Shown here piece after piece: positions 1 through 8,117 of a stretch of 64,000 nt of DNA. The position numbers and the translations under genes are program-made. The notes below the pieces were generated by a model that saw only the letters and a list, made by a program, of their open reading frames with translations, had not been told where the DNA came from and did not search any database. Origin of the DNA: SZAS-103 sp038316385. Lineage in GTDB: Bacteria > Pseudomonadota > Gammaproteobacteria > Xanthomonadales > Xanthomonadaceae. Location: positions 124,001 to 188,000 of the forward strand of contig JBBQAN010000002.1 of the NCBI GenBank assembly GCA_038316385.1, written 5' to 3'. Each line of letters begins with the position of its first letter. The first letter of the stretch is position 1.

Positions 1-303
1 CAGTGCGAGCATGACCAGATGGCTGGACCACTCCCAAGTCGCCGGGCCCCAAGCAGCAGCGATGTAGTGGGCACGCGCGACGTCCATGGTCGCGATCTGG
101 GTGTTGATCGCGGCCTGCGAGGTGTACAGAAAGATCCAGAAACCCGGTTCGACCCAACGACGCCATGGCTGGTAGCGGTCGAGCAGCGAGCGAGCATGCG
201 GTGCCGCGGTGGCCACCCTCGGGCCTGCGGGAGTCGATGGCGTCGACGCGGCCTCGGTCTGTGCGCGCGGCGTGGGGCTGGTTGGGATGTGAGCGGCGGA
301 CAC
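1..303 (-). CDS. N-terminal part of a probable membrane-bound LytTR-type regulator (partial)
   Basis: This reading frame is open from a GTG at 303 to the left edge, so only about 101 N-terminal residues are present and no DNA-binding domain is visible. The first 35 or so residues are rich in Pro, Ala and Thr. They are followed by an RYQPWRRWVEPGFWIF stretch that leads into a hydrophobic segment, and a second hydrophobic segment begins at the edge (SSHLVMLAL). That pattern, a short cytoplasmic head and then several membrane helices, resembles the N-terminus of xanthomonad LytTR regulators, which often sit next to an acyltransferase 3 gene; this is from memory of the family. The gene is divergent from the acyltransferase at 456, and about 150 bases between them would hold both promoters. 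That the gene is real is fairly sure; its identity is tentative because the diagnostic domain lies outside the window. Confidence 0.55.
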   Translation of the reverse strand, partial: MSAAHIPTSPTPRAQTEAASTPSTPAGPRVATAAPHARSLLDRYQPWRRWVEPGFWIFLYTSQAAINTQIATMDVARAHYIAAAWGPATWEWSSHLVMLAL

Positions 304-455
304 CCGCGCATTGTAGGGGCAGGGGGCGACATGCGGCCCGCGGTTCGTCACGCCGATCCGCGATTGGTCACCGGTTTCCGTCCCTGAACCCTTCGCGCTG
401 TGTCTTGTGAGCGCGGTCGGACAGGCTTGCGTCCGAACCCTCACGGAGTATCCCC

Positions 456-1655
456 ATGCAACGCCGCCACGACATCGACGCTTTGCGCGCGATCGCATTC
501 GCCGTCCTGATCCTCTACCACCTCGGCATGTTCTACGTGGCCGACTGGGGTTGGCACGTCAAGAGCGAACACAGCGCCGAATGGCTGCAATACCCGATGC
601 TGTTCGTCAACCGCTGGCGGATGGACCTGATCTTCATGATCTCCGGTATGGCCGCCGCATTCATGCTGAAGACCGACCACGTCTGGCGGTTTGTGCGCCA
701 GCGCAATTGGCGACTGATGCTGCCGCTCCTGTTTGGGATGGCGATTGTGGTGCCGATCCAGCCGTATGCGCAGGGCGTGTTCAATGGCAAGGTCGCGCCG
801 GGATTTTGGCAATTCCTCTGTGACTACTATGCGCACCGGCCGTGGCCGAAGGACGCGTTCGACGGCTGGAAGCAGGGCGTCACCTGGAACCATTTGTGGT
901 ACCTCGCTTACCTGTGGGTCTACACGCTGGTGCTGGCTCTACTGGCGAAACCGCTGGCTTCTACAGCCGGGCGCCGACTTGCGGCGCGCCTGACCAATCT
1001 GCGTGGGAAATGGCTGATGATTCTGCCGGCGCTGCCCTTGCTGCTCTATACCGTGATGCTGCAAGACCGCTTCCCCGACAACGGCGACTTCGTGCATGAC
1101 TGGTATCGCAACGCCATGTACTTCACGATGTTCCTTTACGGCTACCTGTTCGCGCGAGACGCTGGCTTCTGGGCCGAAGTGCTGCGGCTTCGCAACACCA
1201 CACTCGTGACGGCGCTAATCGTCTTTGTGCCGTACCTGGCGCTTGGCCGCCTGCTGCCGGATGACGCGCCGCATTGGCAGATTGTTGTAATCTGGACGCT
1301 GCGGGTGGCCTACCTCTGGACGATGCTGCTCGCGATTCTCGGCTGGGGCCACGCGCTTCTCAATCATCCGTTCCGTTGGCTGCCATGGGCGAATGCGTCA
1401 GTGTACCCGTGGTACATGCTGCACCAGAGCCTCATCGTCGGGATCGGTTTTGCGCTAATCCCGTACCACCTCGGTCCGGTACTCGAACCGATCCTCGTGC
1501 TCGCCGGCACCGTGCTCGGATGCTGGTCGATCACCGTATTGGTGCAGCGCATCGCCTGGCTGCGGCCCTGCTTCGGAATGAAGGCGCTGCCGCATGAGCG
1601 GTCCTTGCGCACGGTCGCGGTGACCGCCGTGACGGTCCGCGACGATTGCGCATGA
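456..1655 (+). CDS. Acyltransferase 3 family integral membrane protein
   Basis: A 399-residue multi-spanning membrane protein of the acyltransferase 3 (OafA/OpgC-like) family. These proteins move acyl groups across or at the inner membrane onto sugars, glucans or other envelope molecules. The N-terminus carries the family's typical opening, RRHDIDALRAIAFAVLILYH, with Arg and His in the first helix, followed by about nine further hydrophobic segments. The ATG has a CGGAG ribosome-binding site a few bases upstream. The acceptor molecule cannot be told from sequence. The gene stands alone on this strand, divergent from the putative LytTR regulator and convergent with recQ. A role under control of that regulator is an inference from the arrangement only. 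Confidence 0.85.
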   Translation: MQRRHDIDALRAIAFAVLILYHLGMFYVADWGWHVKSEHSAEWLQYPMLFVNRWRMDLIFMISGMAAAFMLKTDHVWRFVRQRNWRLMLPLLFGMAIVVPIQPYAQGVFNGKVAPGFWQFLCDYYAHRPWPKDAFDGWKQGVTWNHLWYLAYLWVYTLVLALLAKPLASTAGRRLAARLTNLRGKWLMILPALPLLLYTVMLQDRFPDNGDFVHDWYRNAMYFTMFLYGYLFARDAGFWAEVLRLRNTTLVTALIVFVPYLALGRLLPDDAPHWQIVVIWTLRVAYLWTMLLAILGWGHALLNHPFRWLPWANASVYPWYMLHQSLIVGIGFALIPYHLGPVLEPILVLAGTVLGCWSITVLVQRIAWLRPCFGMKALPHERSLRTVAVTAVTVRDDCA

Positions 1656-1682
1656 GCGCCGTCGAGCGACGCGACGGCTGCA

Positions 1683-3521
1683 CTAGCCGGCCTGCAACGC
1701 CTTCAGCACCTGTGCACCATAGCGCTCAAGTTTGCTGATCCCAACGCCGCTGATACGACCGAGCGACGGCAAATCACTCGGCGCGTCGGCTGCAATCGCG
1801 CGCAGGGTGGCGTCGTGGAAGATCACGTAGGCGGGGACGTTCTGTTCGCGCGCGAGCCTCGCACGCAGGTTGCGCAGCGCGTCGAAGCGCGGGATGGCAT
1901 GCGGTGGCAGGTCGGCCGCCGCAGCCGCTGTCGCGCGCGTCCCGCGGGCAGCCTTTTCGCGCTTGCGTTCGATATCGCGCCGCAATTCAACTTTTTTCTC
2001 GCCACGCAAAACCGGTCGACTGGCTTCGGTCAGCCGCAACGCGCCAAAACCTTCGACATCGATCTCCAGCAAGCCATTCGCGACGAGTTGGCGGAACACG
2101 CCATTCCAGCGCTTCGCATCGAGGTCGGCGCCGATGCCGTAGGTGCTGAGTCGCTGGTGACCGTGCTGGCGGATTTTTTCGGTATCACCTCCGCGCAGCA
2201 CTTCGATCACGTGTGCTGCGCCGAAGCGCTGGCCGGTGCGCGCCACGCACGACATCGCCTTTTGCGCTTCGACCGTCGCGTCCCAGCGTTGCGGCGGATC
2301 GAGGCAATTATCGCAATTGCCGCAGGCGCTGCCGCCATCGGGCGCAACGTATTGCTCGCCAAATCCCGCGAGCAACAGATGGCGGCGGCAGACCGTTGAT
2401 TCACAATAGCCGAGCAATGAATCCAGCTTGCGGCGCTCCAATCGCTTGCGTTCCTCGCCGGACTCAGACTGTTCGATCATCTGTTTGAGCATCACCAGAT
2501 CGCCGAGTCCGTACGCCAGCCACGCGTCGGCAGCCTCGCCATCGCGGCCGGCACGACCGGTTTCCTGGTAATAGCCTTCCAGCGATTTCGGTAAATCCAT
2601 GTGCGCGACGAAACGCACGTCGGGCTTGTCGATGCCCATGCCGAACGCAATCGTCGCGACGATCACCACGCCGTCTTCGCGCAGAAAGCGACGTTGATTC
2701 GTGCTGCGGATTTCCGCGTTCAATCCCGCGTGATATGGCAGCGCTGTCACTCCGTGGCCGGCGAGGAAGGCGGCGGTCTCCTCGACCTTCTTGCGCGACA
2801 GGCAATAGACGATGCCGGCTTCGTCGCGATGATCCTTCAGGAAGTCGAGCAACTGCTTGCGCGCGTTGTCTTTCTGCACCACGCGATAGCGGATGTTCGG
2901 TCGGTCGAACGAACTGATGAATTGCTGCGCGTCTTCGAGCTGCAGTCGCTCGACGATTTCGCGGCGCGTGGGTTCGTCGGCGGTCGCGGTGAGTGCGATG
3001 CGCGGGATATCCGGCCAGCGTTCGTGCAGCAGGTTGAGTTCGCGGTATTCGGGTCGAAAATCGTGGCCCCACTGCGATACGCAATGCGCCTCGTCGATGG
3101 CGAACAGGGCGACACGGCTACGCTCGAGCAACGACAGGAAGCGCGGCATCAGCAGGCGTTCCGGCGCGACGTAGAGCAGGTCGAGATCGCCTGCGAGCAA
3201 CTTGCGTTCGACCGCGCTCGCTGCTTCGCCCGTCAATGATGAATTGAGGAAGGCCGCGCGCACGCCGAGTTGTTCCAGCGCTTCGACCTGATCCTGCATC
3301 AATGCGATCAACGGCGACACCACGATGCCTACGCCATCGCGCAACAGGGCGGGAATCTGGTAGCACAGTGACTTGCCGCCCCCTGTTGGCATCAGCACGA
3401 GCGCGTCACCGCCAGCGGCCAGATGCTTTACGATCGCCTCCTGCGGGCCGCGGAATGCGGGATAACCGAAGATGCGCCCGAGCAATTCGCGGGCAGGTGA
3501 AAGTTCGCGGGCAGAGGACAT
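1683..3521 (-). CDS. recQ: ATP-dependent DNA helicase RecQ
   Basis: A 3'-5' superfamily 2 DNA helicase of 612 residues that acts in recombination and stalled-fork repair. The Walker A motif MPTGGGKS lies at residues 44-51 and the DEAH box (IDEAHCVSQWGHDFRPEY) near 142-159. A RecQ-type zinc-binding region with CR-7-to-20-residue spacing and a CGNCDNC cluster lies near residue 400, then a winged-helix RQC domain, and a C-terminal HRDC domain (ALRNLRARLAREQNVPAYVIF onward) completes the canonical order. I chose the ATG at 3521 (MSSARELSPARELL) because it fits the usual RecQ N-terminus; an in-frame ATG at 3545 would add eight unusual residues. The gene is divergent from hrpA, with only 45 bases between the two starts. 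Confidence 0.95.
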   Translation of the reverse strand: MSSARELSPARELLGRIFGYPAFRGPQEAIVKHLAAGGDALVLMPTGGGKSLCYQIPALLRDGVGIVVSPLIALMQDQVEALEQLGVRAAFLNSSLTGEAASAVERKLLAGDLDLLYVAPERLLMPRFLSLLERSRVALFAIDEAHCVSQWGHDFRPEYRELNLLHERWPDIPRIALTATADEPTRREIVERLQLEDAQQFISSFDRPNIRYRVVQKDNARKQLLDFLKDHRDEAGIVYCLSRKKVEETAAFLAGHGVTALPYHAGLNAEIRSTNQRRFLREDGVVIVATIAFGMGIDKPDVRFVAHMDLPKSLEGYYQETGRAGRDGEAADAWLAYGLGDLVMLKQMIEQSESGEERKRLERRKLDSLLGYCESTVCRRHLLLAGFGEQYVAPDGGSACGNCDNCLDPPQRWDATVEAQKAMSCVARTGQRFGAAHVIEVLRGGDTEKIRQHGHQRLSTYGIGADLDAKRWNGVFRQLVANGLLEIDVEGFGALRLTEASRPVLRGEKKVELRRDIERKREKAARGTRATAAAAADLPPHAIPRFDALRNLRARLAREQNVPAYVIFHDATLRAIAADAPSDLPSLGRISGVGISKLERYGAQVLKALQAG

Positions 3522-3566
3522 GTGCGACAAGGTTAGCAAACACATCGACGGATCGACCCGATCCGC

Positions 3567-6500
3567 ATGACAACTTCGGGAAATTTTTCAGGCGAACCAT
3601 TGCATGGCACGCTGACGCGCGATCGTGCGCGGTTGTTGCGCCTGCAGGCGGCAACGCGGAAATCTCCCACCGATGCGGATGCGCGCGATCGGCTCGCGAA
3701 TGCCTTGTCGGCTTCACGCGCAGCCGCGCAAGCACGATCCGCCAACGCTCCCACGCCAACTTTCGACGACAGCCTGCCGATCGCGCGCGAGGCCGAGAAA
3801 ATCATCGACCTGATCCGCAAGCATCAGGTCGTGGTGATCGCAGGCGAAACCGGGTCGGGCAAGACCACGCAATTGCCCAAGCTCTGCCTCGCCGCAGGAC
3901 GGGGTGCGATGGGGATGATTGGCTGCACCCAGCCACGTCGAATTGCAGCGCGCAGCGTCGCTCGTCGCGTGGCGCAGGAGTTGGGCGTTCCGGTCGGTGG
4001 TGCGGTGGGATTCCAGGTACGTTTCAACGATCAAGTCGGCGATGCGACGCGCATCAAATTCATGACCGATGGCATCCTGCTTGCCGAGATGCAGTCCGAC
4101 CGCTGGCTGTCGGCTTACGACACCTTGATCATCGACGAGGCGCACGAGCGCAGCCTCAACATCGATTTCCTGCTCGGGTATTTGCGGCAATTGTTGCCGA
4201 AGCGACCCGATCTCAAGGTGATCGTCACCTCGGCGACGATCGACACTTCGCGTTTCGCCCAACACTTCCACGATGCGCCGGTGCTGGAAGTTGAGGGCCG
4301 CAGCTATCCGGTGGAAGTGCGTTATCGCACGCCCGATTCCGCGCGCGATGATGACGATGGCGCAGATGATTCACGCGATGTGCGTGGACGTGAACGCCGT
4401 GAGCGCGGCATCAACGAAGAAATTATGGGCGCGCTGGAAGAGATCACCCGCGAAGATGCGCAAGGTGACGTGCTGGTTTTCCTGCCCGGCGAGCGCGAAA
4501 TCCGCGATCTGCACCAGGCACTCGGCAAGCGCCGCTTTCGCCACACCGAAGTGCTGCCGCTATATGCGCGGTTGTCGCCAAAAGATCAGGATCGCGTGTT
4601 CAATCCCGGCACCGGCCGACGCATCGTACTGGCGACCAACGTGGCCGAAACCTCGCTCACTGTTCCGCGCATTCGCTATGTGATCGATCCCGGACTGGCG
4701 CGCGTCAAGCGCTACAGCCCGCGCATGAAGCTCGACAGGCTGCATATCGAAGCGATTGCACAGGCCAGCGCCGACCAGCGCAAAGGCCGTTGCGGTCGCG
4801 TCGCGGCGGGCGTTTGCTATCGACTGTATTCCGAGGCGGATTTTCTCTCTCGCTCGCGCTACACCGATCCGGAAATCCTGCGCGCCTCGCTCGCCGGCGT
4901 GATCCTGCGAATGCTTGCGCTCGGACTGGGTCGCGTTGAAGACTTCGCCTTCATCGATTCGCCCGATGCACGCGCCATTGCCGACGGCTGGCAGCAGTTG
5001 TGGGAACTCGGTGCGGTCAGTGCTCCCGATGCGCACGGCAGACGCGTGCTCACAGCGATCGGCCGTACCCTCGCGCGCCTGCCGGTGGACGTGAAACTCG
5101 GCCGCATGCTGATCGCGGCGCAACAGCATGGCTGCTTGCGCGAGATGTATGCCATTGCCTCCTTCCTCGCGATTCAAGATCCGCGCGAACGGCCGGCTGA
5201 TGCGCGCGGAGCGGCGGATGCGGCACACGCGACATTCGCTGATCCGAAATCCGAGTTCGTTGGCATCGTCAGACTTTGGGATGCCTACACACAGGCGCAT
5301 GAAGATCTCACTCAATCGAAGTTGCGCGACTGGTGCGAGAAACATTTTCTTGGTTTCCTGCGGATGCGCGAGTGGCGTGAGTTGCATCGGCAACTCATCG
5401 TGCTTGGCGACGAGTTATCGTGGCAAGTCAATGAAACGGCTGCCGACTACACAGCACTCCACCGTGCCCTGCTCGCCGGCCTGCCAACGCAGATCGGCCA
5501 GAAAGACGAGAAGCAGATTTATCAGGCGCCGCGCCAACGACGCTTCAAATTGTTTCCTGGATCGACCCTCGCAAAACTACCGCCGCCGTGGGTGTTGTCC
5601 GCAACGATGCTCGACACCGCGCAGGTCTGGGGCATGACCAACGCCCGCATTGAGCCGGATTGGGCGATTCAGGAACTGCCGCACCTACTCGCGCGCAAGC
5701 ACTTCGATGCGCATTGGTCGCGCAAGCAGGGTCGCGTTGTTGCCTCCGAAGAGATCAGCTTGTTCGGTCTGGTGCTCGCGCCGAAGCGACCGGTGCACTA
5801 CGGCAGCATTGCGCCTGCCGAATCGCGCGAGCTGTTCGTGCGGCAGGGCTTGGTGATGGGCGAGGTGACCACGCGCGCAACGTTCCTCGCACGTAATTTG
5901 GCGATGCTCGAAAAGGCGAACGAGGAAGAAGCGAAGCTGCGCCGCGCCGGGCTCGTGGTCGATGAAGACTGGCAGGCGCGCTGGTATCTCGACCGCCTGC
6001 CGTCGGATATGTGTACCGCCGCCGCGCTGGATGCGTGGTACGCGAAGCTTTCGCCGGATCAGCGCCACGCGCTGGAATGGCCGCTATCGGATTTGTTGCC
6101 TGGCGAGGGCAGCGAAGCGGAACGCTTTCCGAAATATCTCGCACTCGGCGATGCGCGGCTGGCACTGGCATACCGCTTCGAGCCGGGCGCCGCCGACGAT
6201 GGCGTGACGCTCGCGGTGCCGATCCATTTGTTGAACGCGCTCGATACCGCGCGACTGACCTGGCTGGTGCCGGGCTTGCATGCTGACAAGGCGACAGCGC
6301 TGATTCGTGGCTTGCCGAAAGCGCTGCGACGCAATTACGTGCCGGCGCCGGATTTCGCCCGCGCATTCGCGGAAGCATGGCGCATCGCGAGTGCCGACAG
6401 CATCAGCAGCGAACTCGCGCGCTTCCTCAGCCGCGCTACCGGCGCGAGCGTTGCGGCGACCGATTTCGTTGAGTCTTCGGTGGAGCCGCATTTGTTGATG

Positions 6501-7505
6501 AACTTGCGCGTACTCGACGATGGGCGCGTGCTCGCGGAGTCGCGCGATCTCGATGCACTGCGAGCGCAATGGAGTTCGCATGCGGAAGTCGCCTTCGCCG
6601 CGCGTGTCGGTCGTGAACTTGCAGTTGAAGGCCTGCGCGAATTTCCATCGCAACCAATTCCGAATAGTATTCCGGGCGATGCCGGCGTTCCGGCTTTTCC
6701 TGCGCTCGTGGACTGCGGCGAAGACGCCGCTCTACGCGTTTTTGCGGACAGCGAGCAGGCACAGCGCGAACATGTCGGTGGTGTGCGCCGGCTGATGCGC
6801 ATTGCGCTCGCAGACCGCATCAAGCAAGCACGTAAGCAATTGCCGGCGACGCCGCAAATTGGCCTGCTGTACGCGGCAATCGAACAATTCGCGAACGCGC
6901 CGGGCATCAAGGCGGCGGCGCAGGAACGGTTGCGCATCGATTTAGTCGAGGCTGCACTGAATGCGCTGTTGGCCGATGGCCTCGATGAAATTCGTGATCG
7001 CGATGCATTCGATCAATCCGTCGCGACGATCGGCAAGCAACTGTTCGGTGAAGCGATGCGGCGCATGCAATTGGCCGAGTCCATTCTCGCTGCCGTAGCG
7101 GAACTCAAGCCAATGCTAGATGCCCCGCTGCTGGGCTGGGCGAAAGGCAATCTCGACGACCTACGCGCCCAACTCGCCATGCTGTTGCCGCCCGGCTTCC
7201 TCCACGCGACCCGTAGCGATGCGCTGGAGCAGTTTCCGCGTTACCTGCGGGCGATGCGCGTACGTGCCGAGCGCGCACTCAACGATCCAGTGCGCGACCA
7301 GGCGCGGATGCTCGATCTGAAACCCTTCGTGGACGCGTACGCGCGCGCGCTTGTTGACGGCATTGCCGGCAGGCCGGATTGGCAGGTCCTGCGCTGGGAT
7401 ATCGAGGAGCTGCGTGTGTCGTTGTTCGCGCAGGAACTAGGCGCGAAGGCGGGCATATCGACCAAGCGGCTGGCGCGCGAGCTGGACGCCCTGCGCGCCA
7501 AGTGA
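3567..7505 (+). CDS. hrpA: ATP-dependent RNA helicase HrpA
   Basis: A 1312-residue DEAH-box RNA helicase, the usual size for HrpA, which works on RNA including ribosomes stalled on mRNA. Walker A (GETGSGKTTQLPK) is at residues 93-105, DEAH (IIDEAHERSLN) near 188-198, and motif VI appears as QRKGRCGRVAAG. After the helicase core come the helicase-associated and OB-fold regions and a long C-terminal DUF3418-type domain ending near the stop. The ATG at 3567 lies just outside the recQ promoter region. An Asp-rich insert (residues about 253-267, many consecutive Asp) sits between the two helicase lobes. The identification is secure. Confidence 0.95.
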   Translation: MTTSGNFSGEPLHGTLTRDRARLLRLQAATRKSPTDADARDRLANALSASRAAAQARSANAPTPTFDDSLPIAREAEKIIDLIRKHQVVVIAGETGSGKTTQLPKLCLAAGRGAMGMIGCTQPRRIAARSVARRVAQELGVPVGGAVGFQVRFNDQVGDATRIKFMTDGILLAEMQSDRWLSAYDTLIIDEAHERSLNIDFLLGYLRQLLPKRPDLKVIVTSATIDTSRFAQHFHDAPVLEVEGRSYPVEVRYRTPDSARDDDDGADDSRDVRGRERRERGINEEIMGALEEITREDAQGDVLVFLPGEREIRDLHQALGKRRFRHTEVLPLYARLSPKDQDRVFNPGTGRRIVLATNVAETSLTVPRIRYVIDPGLARVKRYSPRMKLDRLHIEAIAQASADQRKGRCGRVAAGVCYRLYSEADFLSRSRYTDPEILRASLAGVILRMLALGLGRVEDFAFIDSPDARAIADGWQQLWELGAVSAPDAHGRRVLTAIGRTLARLPVDVKLGRMLIAAQQHGCLREMYAIASFLAIQDPRERPADARGAADAAHATFADPKSEFVGIVRLWDAYTQAHEDLTQSKLRDWCEKHFLGFLRMREWRELHRQLIVLGDELSWQVNETAADYTALHRALLAGLPTQIGQKDEKQIYQAPRQRRFKLFPGSTLAKLPPPWVLSATMLDTAQVWGMTNARIEPDWAIQELPHLLARKHFDAHWSRKQGRVVASEEISLFGLVLAPKRPVHYGSIAPAESRELFVRQGLVMGEVTTRATFLARNLAMLEKANEEEAKLRRAGLVVDEDWQARWYLDRLPSDMCTAAALDAWYAKLSPDQRHALEWPLSDLLPGEGSEAERFPKYLALGDARLALAYRFEPGAADDGVTLAVPIHLLNALDTARLTWLVPGLHADKATALIRGLPKALRRNYVPAPDFARAFAEAWRIASADSISSELARFLSRATGASVAATDFVESSVEPHLLMNLRVLDDGRVLAESRDLDALRAQWSSHAEVAFAARVGRELAVEGLREFPSQPIPNSIPGDAGVPAFPALVDCGEDAALRVFADSEQAQREHVGGVRRLMRIALADRIKQARKQLPATPQIGLLYAAIEQFANAPGIKAAAQERLRIDLVEAALNALLADGLDEIRDRDAFDQSVATIGKQLFGEAMRRMQLAESILAAVAELKPMLDAPLLGWAKGNLDDLRAQLAMLLPPGFLHATRSDALEQFPRYLRAMRVRAERALNDPVRDQARMLDLKPFVDAYARALVDGIAGRPDWQVLRWDIEELRVSLFAQELGAKAGISTKRLARELDALRAK

Positions 7506-7515
7506 ATGCCCGTGT

Positions 7516-8022
7516 CTATTTGACGCGTTCGACCTTCGCGGTCTTGTTGTAGCCCTCGACGCTGAGGATCCACGAGTCGAGGAAGCCGGGCCGGATGTGC
7601 ACGATCGGATTCGTCATGCGGACGCCCTCGAGCGGGGAACGGGCATCGGTCACGTGCCAGATCTGGCCGTTCGCGAGGGTGAACGTGGAGCCGTCTTGCC
7701 AGCCGGTGAAGGTGCCGGGGATCCTGCTTTCGATCTCGTTCGTCTCGCCACGGTAGTCCTTGAAGCCCATCCGCGCGGCCTCGGTGCGATCCTGCTCGCG
7801 GATGCCTTGTTCATGCGCTTGCATCTCGCGCCTGTCGACCTCATTGCGGATGAACGCGTTGAGCCGCGAGAGTTCCTCGGGCGACAGCTTGTCGAGGCCG
7901 GCGGCCTTGAAATCGGCCGAGGACATGCGCTCTTCGACCGACGAAAATTGCTGGGCGAAGACGATGGGTGTCGCGATGGCCAGGCCGGCGGCGAGCATGA
8001 GGATCAGTGAACGACAGCGCAT
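7516..8022 (-). CDS. Exported protein of unknown function
   Basis: A 168-residue protein with a clear Sec signal peptide (MRCRSLILMLAAGLAIATPIVFAQQ). The mature part has a charged helical stretch (about residues 40-85, SPEELSRLNAFIRNEVDRRE) and then a beta-rich end containing TFTGWQDGSTFTLANGQIW and PIVHIRPGFLDSW. I do not recognise a named domain; a small SH3-like or OB-like fold is possible for the C-terminal half, but this is a guess. The ATG at 8022 is preceded by AGGAA at good spacing. A longer frame to 8079 would put extra residues before the signal peptide and is unlikely. The gene is divergent from relA and convergent with hrpA. Confidence 0.8.
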   Translation of the reverse strand: MRCRSLILMLAAGLAIATPIVFAQQFSSVEERMSSADFKAAGLDKLSPEELSRLNAFIRNEVDRREMQAHEQGIREQDRTEAARMGFKDYRGETNEIESRIPGTFTGWQDGSTFTLANGQIWHVTDARSPLEGVRMTNPIVHIRPGFLDSWILSVEGYNKTAKVERVK

Positions 8023-8058
8023 GTTGGGGTTCCTGCGAAAGATGCTGGGCTGAACTAG

Positions 8059-8086
8059 TGTAAACCGAATGACGTGCACGTATAAC
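8059..8086 (+). promoter_or_regulatory. Candidate sigma-70 promoter for relA with palindrome in the spacer
   Basis: TGTAAA at 8059-8064 and TATAAC at 8081-8086 are separated by 16 bases, which would place a transcription start near 8093 and give a 5' leader of about 25 bases before the relA GTG. The spacer contains the perfect 10-base palindrome ACGTGCACGT (8072-8081), a possible operator. This is pattern matching only. Confidence 0.35.
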
Positions 8087-8117
8087 TAGGCGTCCTTCCC
8101 GCTCGTTTCTGTTTGTC

